Assembly: GCF_000203815.1 (NCBI RefSeq)
Contig: NW_004457644.1
Span: 372,001-436,000, forward strand
Source: Cavenderia fasciculata
Lineage: Eukaryota; Evosea; Eumycetozoa; Acytosteliales; Cavenderiaceae
Length of the DNA stretch: 64,000 bases
Reading direction: 5' to 3'
The position numbers and the translations under genes are program-made. Positions 9,123 to 19,904 of the stretch are shown piece after piece. The number at the start of each line of letters is the position of its first letter. Position 1 is the first letter of the stretch. The notes under the pieces were generated by a model, which was not told the origin of the DNA, searched no databases, and was given only the letters and a program-made list of their open reading frames with translations.

Positions 9123-11464
9123 CTAAAACTTTCTTTGTCTCTTTGCATCTGTTTGAGAACGAATTCGTTCTGATCGTCTTTTTACTGGAGGCGTTCTTGT
9201 ATCAATGGTCGTTGGAATGCCTTGTTTACGTATTGGTTGATTGTTTTCATCTCTGGTGGGTTGGTCAAAAACAACATTGGAATAAAAGACAGCTTTTTCT
9301 CCAGAAATGGCCAAAAGTGTGTTGGCATAATTAATGGCACTCTGCTGTTCGCTTGTGAGCTCTTCTTTCTCTTTTTCTTCTTTTTCTTCTTTCTCTTCTT
9401 TCATTTCTAGTTCAGATTCAAGTCCCATTGCATTTCCAATAGCCTTTAAATTCTTGTTAAAAATATCAGCAAATTCTTGAAGTTTGGTTGAACGTGTCCA
9501 GAGTAACTTTTTAACATCTACCTTTTCATTTTCTTTAACCCTTATATTTTCCAATGCATTTGCCAAATTATTACTTGCAAAACATATCTAAATTAATATT
9601 TAATATATTAATAAAATTAATTAATTTGATTTTTTTTTTTTTTTTTTTTTTAATACTACATACAAGAAAAGCATTTGAACCTTGGTATTTATCTTTTATA
9701 GGGTTATATGTATGTAAATTACCACCTGATATGGCAATATTCCATAACCTATCTTTTTTGTCATCAAACAAGTATGCAAATTTTGAATGGTCAGAGGTTG
9801 TACCAAAGCTTTCGGCGTTTTCACTTCCAGACACACTTATCGATGTTCGACCCCAAGTAATGGTTTGTTCCATTTCATTAGAGGTGAATGTTTTGGCAAA
9901 GGTAGCCAATTGAAGCTTCTCTCGATGTTCCTTGAGCGATGTGTCTACCTTGTTTGAACCACGCCACGTACTGATCCACAACTTTTCACCTTGTCCAAGA
10001 CAAGGTCTTTCTTGTAAGTTATCTTGGTTGCATGGCTCCTCTAGAATTCCCCAGACATCACTGTATTTGGAATGTATAGACACCATTCCATCTTCCTCTT
10101 GATGTCTCTTTAGGGTAGAGGTTGCAAAATAAAATGGTTGATTTTTAAATTGGAAGCATTGTTTTTCAAACTCGGTGCTGTAGTGGTCGTCTGGCCTAAA
10201 CTTTAAATATTTCTTGTCATCCTCTTCAAGACCGTATGAATGGGTGTATGTGATTCCATTGCCACTCCCTCTTGCCAAAAACTTTAGGAAGAGTCCTATC
10301 ATTGTGTCCTCGCCTGGTGGAGGGGGATTGTCCTCATCCTTTTCACAACTCCATTTGTCTGGCACCTTGGAATTGGCGTCGAATAGAGTAAGACAAAACA
10401 AATGTTGACCGAAAACATTCTTGTTCTCCATTGACAGGGCATAGGGGTTAATGTCCCTTTCCAAATATCTTTTCCAAGTTTACAGTGCCTTTGATTTGTT
10501 TGAATGGTTTCTCGAGATAGGGTGTAACGTCGAGTCGACATCTCTTTTGGGGTCGATGGCCGTGTCGTCAAACTCTGGCTTTTCGTCGGTATCAATCTCA
10601 TGGTCGAGGTCCTCCTCTTCTGGCTCTTCACCGGGTGGCACATAAGCATCGTCGTCCTGTGGTTTAGTCTTTGTTACCAAATCACGATGGCCATTTCGAA
10701 ACAAAGATGTCTGGGACATCACATTAGTGGGGAAAAAGTTATTGTGCCAACCGAGAAAGGGGAAAATGTCAGAAAACTTGTCATCGATCAGTTGATCATC
10801 CTCCATGTATGGAGATGCCCAAGTTTCATGACTCACCCGTCTCCCTTCAAAGATGGAATTGGGAAAGTTTGGCATTGAATGATGAATATAAATACCATCT
10901 TCTCCTTGTCCTTTATCCCAAGCAATAATTCCTTTTTCATGTGCATCTAAAAAAGTTAACCAAAAATAATAATAAATTTAAATATTAATAAATGATCCAA
11001 CAAAAGGAAAGGAATGATATGATATGATGATGGAAGATACAATACTAATTTTAAAAGAAGATTTCATTTTCTTTGTAACTTGATCATTAAATGCAAGATA
11101 GGTAACAGTTTTGTCGATTTTAATCATAGTAGCTCCTAATGCACTATTCTTACTTCGAAGGAATCGTCCAACCTAAAAAAAGAAAGAGACTGTAAGTAAG
11201 TATACTTTTATATTATAATCATATCTATCTATATGTTCTACATACTTTAAGATCTTCTTCACCCATTAAAGAATCAAAGTAAAGATAGGTATCTGAAAAG
11301 CCACGTAGTTTGTGGATAAACCACCAATCAACGGCTACTTCATCTCCTTGAAATAATCTCTGATCTCTAATACATTGAATAGCATGTACAACTTGATGAT
11401 TATTGATGACGATTGATAATATCAACAATGTGATGATGATTGATAAATATTTGTACTTTATCAT
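9123..11464 (-). CDS. DNase II-like secreted/lysosomal nuclease with one in-frame stop
   Basis: Four exons on the minus strand, in phase: 11464-11246, 11172-11046, 10946-9664, 9587-9123. The N-terminus is a signal peptide followed by 'VDWWFIHKLRG', as in DNase II. The two HxK motifs of the phospholipase-D-like fold are present: 'AHEKGIIAWDKG' (about residues 117-128) and 'SDHSKFAY' (about 501-508). 'HHSMPNFPN', 'FGQHLFCLTL' and 'SNAFLICFASNNL' also match the family. DNase II degrades phagocytosed DNA at acid pH, which suits a bacterivore. The protein is long, with an acidic insertion (about 210-245) and a Lys/Arg-rich tail. A TAA at 10482-10480 interrupts the frame, with family sequence on both sides in the same frame. 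It may be a real null allele, an assembly error or a readthrough site. Confidence 0.75.
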
Positions 11465-12473
11465 CCTATCTTTCTATCTTTCTATCTCTTTTCTAAAATG
11501 ATTCTTCTTGCATAGCTGTTGGTTGTTCAGTTGTGTTCGCATTGTTTAACTACAACTTGGTGAAGCCGAGATAGACACGATTGTCGTTGCATACAGGCTG
11601 TTTGCTCGTTTCATTTTGTACACGCGAAAAAAGGTAAAAGATATTTAAATGGACATCCTATCGCGATGTTCAACGAAGAGGAAAGAGATGCGAAGATTAA
11701 GATTACATCTTTATAAAAAAAAATAAATAGATTGTTATCTCTACAAAAGATAACTTGAAATAATCAAAATAAATTAATTAGTTGATTTTTTAGAATCGGT
11801 ATTTTTAATGGGATTCCGATCATCTCATTTGACCAAAAAAGTTCATCAGAAGATTCATACCAACTTGATGCTCCCCACGGGTCGGGGGTCAAGAGGTATA
11901 ATTTCCTTTTTCGTGCACTTGTGATTTTTGATGGTGGAAGGGATCATCCCTTTTTTTTTTCACAAAGGTAGTCCAGTCCTTGTGTGAGGGGTCTGTTTGC
12001 CAGGATTCCTCCTCCCTTTTATTTTTTTTATTTATTTTATTTTTATTTTTGGTTTGCTATAGTATCAATTTTTCTTTTATCTTGTATCTTTGTTCTTTGT
12101 TGTTGTATCATCATACAAAGTAGTCTCTTTTCATAAACTCTGCCTTTCTTTTGTTTTATTTTATTTTTCACCCCAGAAATCTAGATATTGCCACCTGAAC
12201 AAAATTTCCCCTCACAACATTCTTATTGCAGCATCTTTCTTCTTCTTCTTCTTTGTACATTTTATCTCTTTTATTTATATTTATATTTATATTTCATCAT
12301 CACATAGTATATACTTTATTTATTACACATTATATAGTCAAGAATATTACTAAGAACATAAATAAACATTTGAATGAAATAATAATTAAAAGATAGATAT
12401 ATTAGATTAGATTAGATTAGTAGTAGTATTAAACGATCGTCATTGATTGTTGTGATTGTGTAGTTTTATCATC
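11465..12473 (+). promoter_or_regulatory. Divergent intergenic region between the DNase II-like and kinase genes
   Basis: About 1 kb with no coding frame I can support. It contains T-rich and A-rich tracts, a less AT-rich stretch near 11867-11905 with G/C runs ('ctccccacgggtcggggg'), and a pyrimidine-rich leader before 12474. It probably carries the promoters of both flanking, oppositely oriented genes. No specific operator is recognised. Confidence 0.4.
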
Positions 12474-15400
12474 ATGGATCAACCAATAGTAGTATCTACT
12501 ACCACCTTGGTATCGACTACACCATCACAACAACAACAACAACAACAACAACAAGTAGCAACAACATCAAATAACAACATAACAAGTAATACTAGTACGA
12601 GTATACCCGTGTCAGCTGTGGCGACGTCTATATCATCGTCATCGTCGTCACCTGCCTCGACACCACCAGCATCACCTGCACTAGTGTCTAAATCACCAAT
12701 GTTGCTAAGCAGCAGCAGCAGTGGTAACAGCAGCACCAGTACATGGAAAGCATCATCTACACTACCTACAAGAAAGATATCGGGAGGCGACTCTGGAGGA
12801 ACTATCCTCTCTCCCAACCGTAAACTTTTTTCAACTAGCAATAGTAACAGTGCAGAACAATTAATACAACAACAACAACAAAGTAATAATATATTATTAT
12901 CATCACCATTCCCTTCACCATCATCTTCACCCTCACCTTTTGTAATAGATCATCTTCATCAACAACATACTGTAAATAATAAACAACAACAACAACAACA
13001 ACAACAAAATGATAATAATAATAATATATCTCCACAACCTTTAAGAAAATGTAATAGTAATGAAAATGTTGGAATGGGATTAGATGGAGGAGGAGGAGGA
13101 GATAGTAGAAGTAGTAGTTTGGGTAGTAGTGGTAATGGTGGTAATAGTCCAAATACATCGACACCATCTTCACCATCACCTTCGTTACGATCTTCTATGG
13201 ATGATCTATCACCACGATTCAAGAGACGATCGGCACCTGTCTCCCCTAAACTGATGCGTATGAACAAGGATGCGCTCATTCCACAGTCACCCCCACACAG
13301 TCCACCTGCTACCGACAATGGACAACGTGGCGCCACCATGACACCAGGCGACCGCAATTTATTGCCACCCGACGGCATCCTAGTCAAGGTGTGGATACCA
13401 ATGGAATATACCGGCCAATTGTACCGAGTCCGCAAGTTTAGTGCCGGCAAATCATCTCAAGAAATTGTACATATACTCAACTCTCAACTGGCACCCATCT
13501 ACCAGTCACCCAAAAACAAACTGTTTCTCAATAATGCCGATAAACCAATCCCTGGTAATGTCAGTCTAAAGAATTTACATTTAACTTCAACTGTATGTGT
13601 ACACATATATAATAATATTAGTATTTGTTTATTTTAAATATTTATTTATATTTTTATTTATTTATTATTAGGATATATTATATTTAAGAAGAGAACCAGA
13701 ATATGAATTAATAGCACCAGCATACCCACAAAAAGGGTCGTTGGTGTTGGACAAGGATATCAAGGTTGGAGAGGTATTGCAAAAGATTGAGCAATGGTTG
13801 GGACCTATCGAGGGTGTGACTGATGCCGGACCATCCAATCCACTCAGTCGTAGCAAGGGCGAATACTTTACAACCATTGATCACGGACTGATGAGTGGCG
13901 GTGCCAATGGCGGCGACGTCCAAGATTCGCCATACAAGTTACTAAAGAAATTATTTTTACCAACTAAAAGATCCGTTGGAAAGAATTCCCGAGGCTACTA
14001 TCTACGTCTTTATGACCAAAAACAATTTACAAATTATGGTATAAAGATTAAAGTATGTAAAACGATTAATATATATATAAACATAAAAACTATGTATCTT
14101 TTTTTATTTACTCTTTTTTATTTTTTTAGGATACATTAATTTTTAAAAAGAAAGCAGTTAATAGAGGATTATGTGTTGATGATGCAGATGGAGGTGTAGA
14201 GATTAATGTTTTATATTCTCCACTGTCAATGTTACCACGGTATCCCGAGATTGATCCGGAAGAGGCGGCAGCAAAGGAAAAAGAAAAGGAAAAGGAAAAG
14301 GAAAAGGAGTTGTTCAAGGACTTGTTGATAAAGGTGGAGCGACTACCCATTCAGCAGTACAACAACAACAACATGTTGCATGCCGGCAGCAAGGACGACG
14401 CGTCCATCCAGACTGGCTCGCCGCACATCATCGAGGGCAATGGTTTCAAGACGGAGCGTCGTAAAGGAAAGGACAGACGAACACCGTCTAGTGTAGGACT
14501 ACCCTACAATCTTGTACATAAAACACATGTAGATTTTGATTTCAAATGGACTGGCAAAAACGTCGAGGAAGCATTTGAATTCAAGGAAAAGTTGGGCCAA
14601 GGTGGCTATGGCGCCGTCTTTAAGGCGCAACATAAAGAGTCTGGGATGGTTCTGGCCGTTAAAGTATTGTCTATTACTCCTACTCGTATATCAGACATTG
14701 AAAAGGAAATTGATCTTCTCAAAAAATGTCGTTGTCCAAACGTTTTATCTTATTATGGTTCTATTTCAAAATTGGCTGAATTATGGGTAAATATAGATAG
14801 ATAGATAGACATAAGAGTATATACTAACTATGTTTGATTTATTTTATAGATATTAATGGATTATTGTGCAGTTGGATCAATAAAAGATATGATGAAAACA
14901 TGTTGTGATACATTGGATGAAGATCAAATTAGTTCAGTTGCCGATGGAATATTACAGGGATTGGCGTACCTACACAGTAAAGGTATTGTTCATTTGGATG
15001 TAAAGGCAGCCAATGTATTGTTGTCAGAGAGTGGACAACTCAAGATTGCCGATTTTGGTGTGTCACAACAGTTGCAGTCGTCGACTGGACAATCCAACGT
15101 GTTTATTGGGTCACCTTTGTATATGGCACCAGAGCTCATCCTCAAGGAGCCATTTAGTAACAAGGCAGATGTGTGGTCGTTGGGCATTACAATGATCGAG
15201 TTGGCCGAGGGTAGAGCCCCCAACAGAGGTCTAAAGTCAATGAACCAACTCACAGAGATTCCAAATATGCCGCCTCCCAAACTCACCAATCCAAAGGACT
15301 GGAGTCCAGTCTTTAACGATTTCATCGCCAAGTGTCTAGTCAAAGACCCCGAGCAGCGTCCATCGGTCAAGGAACTGCTTTCACATCCTTTTGTCGCCAA

Positions 15401-15500
15401 TGCCAAACCAACCGACTCTTTGAATGGCATGATGAAACAATGTTTACAAATCAGAGATCAAAATAAAGATCAATCCGAACTATCCCATTATGATAAATAA
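12474..15500 (+). CDS. PAK/Ste20-type protein kinase with CRIB motif and talin-F0-like N-terminal domain
   Basis: Four exons in phase: 12474-13592, 13672-14052, 14130-14786, 14850-15500 (935 aa). The first ~290 residues are Q/S/P-rich low complexity. Residues ~300-430 resemble a ubiquitin-fold domain of the talin F0 type ('KVWIPMEYTG', 'DILYLRREPEYEL'). A K/E repeat follows. Residues ~620-640 ('VGLPYNLVHKTHVDFDFKWTG') fit the CRIB consensus that binds Rac/Cdc42-GTP, directly abutting the kinase domain. Kinase features are 'LGQGGYGAVF', the Lys in 'VLAVKVL' (~678), 'HLDVKAANVLL' (Asp ~769), 'IADFGVS', 'GSPLYMAPE' and 'DVWSLGI'. The HRD arginine is leucine. The inferred role is a Rac effector kinase acting on actin and motility. 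ATG 12474 is chosen over an upstream TTG. Confidence 0.85.
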
Positions 15501-15558
15501 TAGGGATAGAGAGGACAGAGAGATAGAGATATCTAATATTCCTTGTATCTAAACTTTA

Positions 15559-15620
15559 AAGGGGGTTTTTTTTTTAAATAATATTGGGCAAACTACATTA
15601 TCTTGAGTAGTAACCCCCTT
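15559..15620 (+). terminator. Inverted repeat in the kinase 3' flank
   Basis: A perfect 9-bp inverted repeat (AAGGGGGTT at 15559-15567, AACCCCCTT at 15612-15620) with a ~44-base AT-rich loop, 60 bp after the kinase stop. The GC-rich arms stand out in this AT-rich DNA. It might form a 3'UTR hairpin. No function is known. Confidence 0.35.
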
Positions 15621-15835
15621 GCCAAGTGTATATTGTAAATAGATTAAATATTAAATCAAAAATAAAATAAAATAAAAAATCATCAAGACAAAAAGTACAA
15701 CACTGTAGTTTTTGATCAAAAAGTTTAATTTAATTTTGAAAAAGGAAAGATAGTCTTTGTAGTTGTAGAGTTGCAGGAGAGATAGATACTCTTGATTAAA
15801 AGAGTTTTGTTATTATCATCATAAACTATTGAAAG

Positions 15836-18800
15836 ATGTCATCAAAGAGTGGTACTACAACTGCCACACCTTCTAAATCATCATCAGTAACATCTACATC
15901 TTCAACAACAACAAACAACAATGAAAAGAGTAACAAAGAATTAAAAAAAGAGAAAAAGGAATTAGAAAAGATAGAAAAGGCACAAGCAAAGGAACTAAAG
16001 AAAGAGAAACGTGTCAAGGAGAAACAGGCAAAGAAAGATCTCAAAGCAGCAAAGAAACATAGACGAACAGGCAGCAACCTGTCATCTGCAGCCGATGAAG
16101 ACGACTCTGACACTGACGACGGATCGTTGACGTCGTCGACCAACAATGCCGATGACCTATCTACTAGTGGGACAGGAGTGACTATCTCATTGGAGAGCAA
16201 CAGAGGTATCTACTCGACACTAGACCAACAGGAAAAGACAAACATTATATCAGAGCGAGAGATCTTTAGCTCTGAATCGTTTCTGATTGCACTCTCGGAT
16301 ACCGATCATTTGGGACCTGCCATCAAATCAGTATTTGAAAACAACAAGGAACAAGAGGTCATCCAAACACTAGAGACCTATATCGAACAAAAGAATAGTG
16401 ATATTGAAAAGATTTGTGGAGACAATCATGAAGGATTTATTAATTCGGTCACTGCCTTTTTGGCACTCAAGCAAGACAATACCTCTCTCAAACACTCGGT
16501 CATCACACTCAACGACCAACTTCAAGACAGTGGTAAACGATTCGTTGAAAAGGCTGATCAGCTATTCACATGTAAACGCGAAAAAGATAATATAAGAAAG
16601 ACAAAAGAAATCATTAATAATTGTCAATACGCAATCTTGTTGGGAATGAAGATTGAAGAATATATCAAAGAGAAACGTTATTATCTTGCAATCAAAAATA
16701 TGGATCAATTACATAATGTTTATTTAAAACGTTTAAAAGATTTCCAATTTGCAAGAAATATGGGTAAATATATAGAAAAATAATTAGAATATAAATAATA
16801 TATATTTATATATATATATTAACTTTTTTGTTTTATTTATCTATTTATTTAGATGCAAATATACCAATATTAAAAGAAAAATTAAAAAGATTGTAAAGGA
16901 TGAATTTAATCATTGGATGGTTGAAATTAAAGATCAATCATCAAAGATTGGTAGATTTGGTATGATTCAATCTGCCAAGAAATTGGAAAAGGAAAGAGAA
17001 ATCAATCCTCTTAAAATCAAGACATCATTTGGTGAAAGTGAAACTACTTGGGATAATATCCTTGATATACCTGTAAATGATAATCCAAGTATTATTGGTT
17101 ATTTATCAACTACTACAAATAGACAAGAAGCTTCATCACCATCTTTAATTAAAAAGGATGATTTAGGTAATGATGAAATTAGTCAAGGTAAGAAATCAAA
17201 TCAAAAAGTAAATCACAAATTATTAATATTTATTCTCTTTTTAGTTTCACCATTTGATGAAGCAAAAATAGATTTCCATCCATTATATCAATGTTTATTT
17301 ATTTTTTCAAATCTTGGATTATTAGAAGAATTCCAAGCATATTATACAATGAATAGATTGTTACAATTTAATTTGGTGATTCAACCAAAGGAGATTGGAC
17401 AAGTATGGGAAAGTTTCTTACAACAAATAGCAGGATACTTTATGATTGAAAGTAAGGTAATGGATTCGACACACCCATACCTCTCGAAAACCACTATCAA
17501 CGATTGTTGGAATACTGCATTGGTTAAAATCACCTCTCTCTTACAGGAATTGGTTACTCATTGTCATGACACTCAATCATTGATTGCATTTAAAAAGTTT
17601 GTTTTGGTTTTCACCAATACTCTTTCTTTTTATTCGTATCATGTTCAACCATTATTCTATCTATTAGAGACTATGAAGGAAAAGTATTGTCAATTTGCCA
17701 TCAAGGAAGGTGTCGATTTGTTTACACGTATATTGGAAAACGAATCAAATATCAATCTATATATCGAGACGAAACAAGATTACGACACACTCATCAAATC
17801 AAACAATTTGGACAAAATCTATGGTTCCGATCAAGAATCATCTGAACAAAAAGAAAAATCAAAAGAAAAGGAATTATTATTAAATACCAATACTAGTAAT
17901 ACTACAAGTCCTCTATTTGATCCAATTTCAAATCTAAATAATGATATTGAAGTTTTGTATGTAAACAAAAAACAAAACAAAACAAAAATAATTATATTAA
18001 TATTTATTAATAATTGTTTCTTTTTTATTATTTAGATTACCAAAATCATTTGAATTTTCAAAATTGGTACCACAATTTTATACTTTGATTAAAAAGTTTA
18101 TATCAGAGTTTTACGAATTTGCAGATCAATTGACAGAGAATGAAAACTTTATTATTAGATCGACCGATACATTGATCAAAAAGATCAATGAAGTATTACA
18201 TAACCACCTCACCCTATCACAAGCAGTGCCACAGGTTTGTCAATTGGTGATCAACCTTCACCACCTATTGCATGCATGCAACTTTTTCAAAGACTATCTC
18301 AATTCTCTTATTCTTGGTGATAATAAGGGAGGCATTGAAAACCTTTCACAAAATGTCAAAGTTACTCTTTCCTCTTCCAACCAAATCTATACTACCAAGG
18401 GTATTGGAGAGAAATTAATCATCAAACTTTGTGAAAAAAATATTGATGATTTAATGTCATCTTCTGCTAATATTAATTGGGCTCCAAATGCTTCAGATGA
18501 TAGACCAAGAGAATATGTTGATGGTAAAAAACAAAAAAAAAAAAAAAAAAAGAAAAAACAAATATTTATTTATTTATTTATTTATTTCTTTATTTCTTCT
18601 TTTATTATTTTTAGATGTTTGTATATTTTTAGATGTTACTATACCATTTGTATTACCATTATCTCCAACATTGAGAGAAGAATTTATGACAAAGTCATTT
18701 AAAAAGATTTCTGAAACTTTATATGTATGAAATGAAATAAGATAATTAAAATGTTATCAATTCAGACTTTTAATTTTTCTTTCCTCTTTTTAGAATATAT

Positions 18801-19171
18801 TATTTAGTGAATCAATTAAAAGAATTAATTTAATTGGTGTAAAATGGTTTAATACAGATTTAAAGAGAATTGAAGAATTTGCAAAGATTAAAGCAAGTGA
18901 AAAGGAAAGAAACACGACATCTAGTAGAAATATTGTTGGTTATTTCTATGAAATCAGACAAGTTGTCAATCTCTTATTGTCAGACAACCCAGAAGAATTT
19001 GCAGATCCCAAAACAAAATCTAGAAATTATAATCTTATCACCAACATTCCACAAATCATTGCACTCTTTCAAAAATACAAAGAAGAATCAAGTCTTTTTG
19101 GTCAAACATCTGGTAACCAAAGAAATACAAAGATTTCAAATGCAATTAAAAAGTTTAAGGAAATGCAATAA
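15836..19171 (+). CDS. exoc6: Exocyst subunit Sec15 (EXOC6), with one frame break
   Basis: Six exons: 15836-16763, 16853-17187, 17245-17956, 18036-18523, 18633-18724, 18794-19171. Sec15 links Rab GTPases on secretory vesicles to the exocyst at the plasma membrane. A Lys/Glu-rich coiled-coil-like start (~1-100) precedes the Sec15 core: 'NMDQLHNVYLKRLKDFQFA', 'NIPILKEK', 'VKDEFNHWMVEIKD', and the C-terminal block from 'VTIPFVLPLSPTLREEF' to 'GVKWFNTDLKRIEEFA'. All exon phases fit except inside exon 2. There the frame shifts at an A5 run (16877-16881); one more A would give 'LKEKIKKIVKDEFNHW', the expected continuation. Intron 5 (18524-18632) has two in-frame acceptors 18 bp apart. The expected length is about 977 aa, against about 800 in animals. 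Confidence 0.82.
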
Positions 19172-19215
19172 ATGGATGAATGTTATTAATAGATAGATGG
19201 ATGTGATACAAGAAA

Positions 19216-19416
19216 ATCAAAACAACGTTCACATCACTTTATATAAAATCACACAACTGTAATAGTATCTCTTTTTGTATTTATATAAATCTTTCTTTCT
19301 TTCTTTTTACCCAACCCACAACATAAAATATGGCCGACGTATCAAACGCTGAATTAGACAACAAACCAAACAAGACTTGTTCTTTTTATTTTTTAGTTGC
19401 TAAACTGTACAGATAA
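19216..19416 (+). pseudogene. Truncated duplicate of the coactosin promoter and first codons
   Basis: The segment 19216-19353 is a close copy of 20911-21054. It has the same 'cactttatataaaa' TATA-like box, the same 'aatagtatctctttt', the same 'cccaacccacaacataaaat' leader and the same ATG context. The copied frame starts at 19330 with 'MADVSNAEL', as in coactosin ('MADVSNPEL'), then diverges and stops at 19416 after 28 codons. It could still be transcribed from an intact promoter. Confidence 0.75.
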
Positions 19417-19454
19417 AAGTCAATAATAGTTATTATTATTACTAAAGTAAAAGA

Positions 19455-19904
19455 ATGGAGAATCAAAACCCCGGAGAATGGCAAAAATCGATGAACCGTT
19501 TGATGGTTGCACGTAATTCTGGTTTTGTCCCTGATACAGCTGAATTTGAAGCAAGAAGGAAAGAGATTCTTGATAAAGCTACCAAAACAAACCTACCCCA
19601 AACCACACAAGAAGGCAAGTACACAACACCATCACAAAGTGCAAATCGTTCATTTTCCAACCTTTTTTTTTATGCTCTTCTTCAACCAATCATCAATGCC
19701 CATCCAATCTACAATGTATGTATAAAACAATAAATCACATCAAGTACATTCACTAATCACCTTAGTTCAGTTAAAGAATTTGCTGAAATTTTTGATAGGG
19801 AGTATGCAAAGAGAAAGAGAGAGGAGGTGTTGGTGTACGAGAAAATCAACGATGTTCAACTTGAATTACAAGCATTGGATCTCAGTCACGAACAACAAAC
19901 TTGA
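19455..19904 (+). CDS. Small unknown protein, probable two-exon gene or remnant
   Basis: Exon 1 (19455-19618) starts at an ATG and encodes 'MENQNPGEWQKSMNRLMVAR' and a charged helix-like stretch. Exon 2 (19766-19904) encodes 'SVKEFAEIFDREYAKRKREE' and 'QLELQALDLSHEQQT', which reads like a coiled coil. The junction GT(ACAC)..TTAG keeps phase 2 but the donor is weak; a GCAAGT at 19615 is an alternative donor that would put exon 2 in the wrong frame. The combined protein would be about 100 aa. I do not recognise a family. It lies just after the broken coactosin copy, so it may be using that promoter or be a fragment brought in by the same rearrangement. Confidence 0.35.

Noticed and set aside
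9098-9410. Plus-strand open frames over the DNase II last exon
   Set aside because: Antisense shadows of the K/E-rich tail (F/L-rich strings).
12479-13450. Long minus-strand open frames opposite the kinase low-complexity region
   Set aside because: They are antisense shadows of poly-Q/poly-S repeats (V/L/C-rich strings) with no family features.
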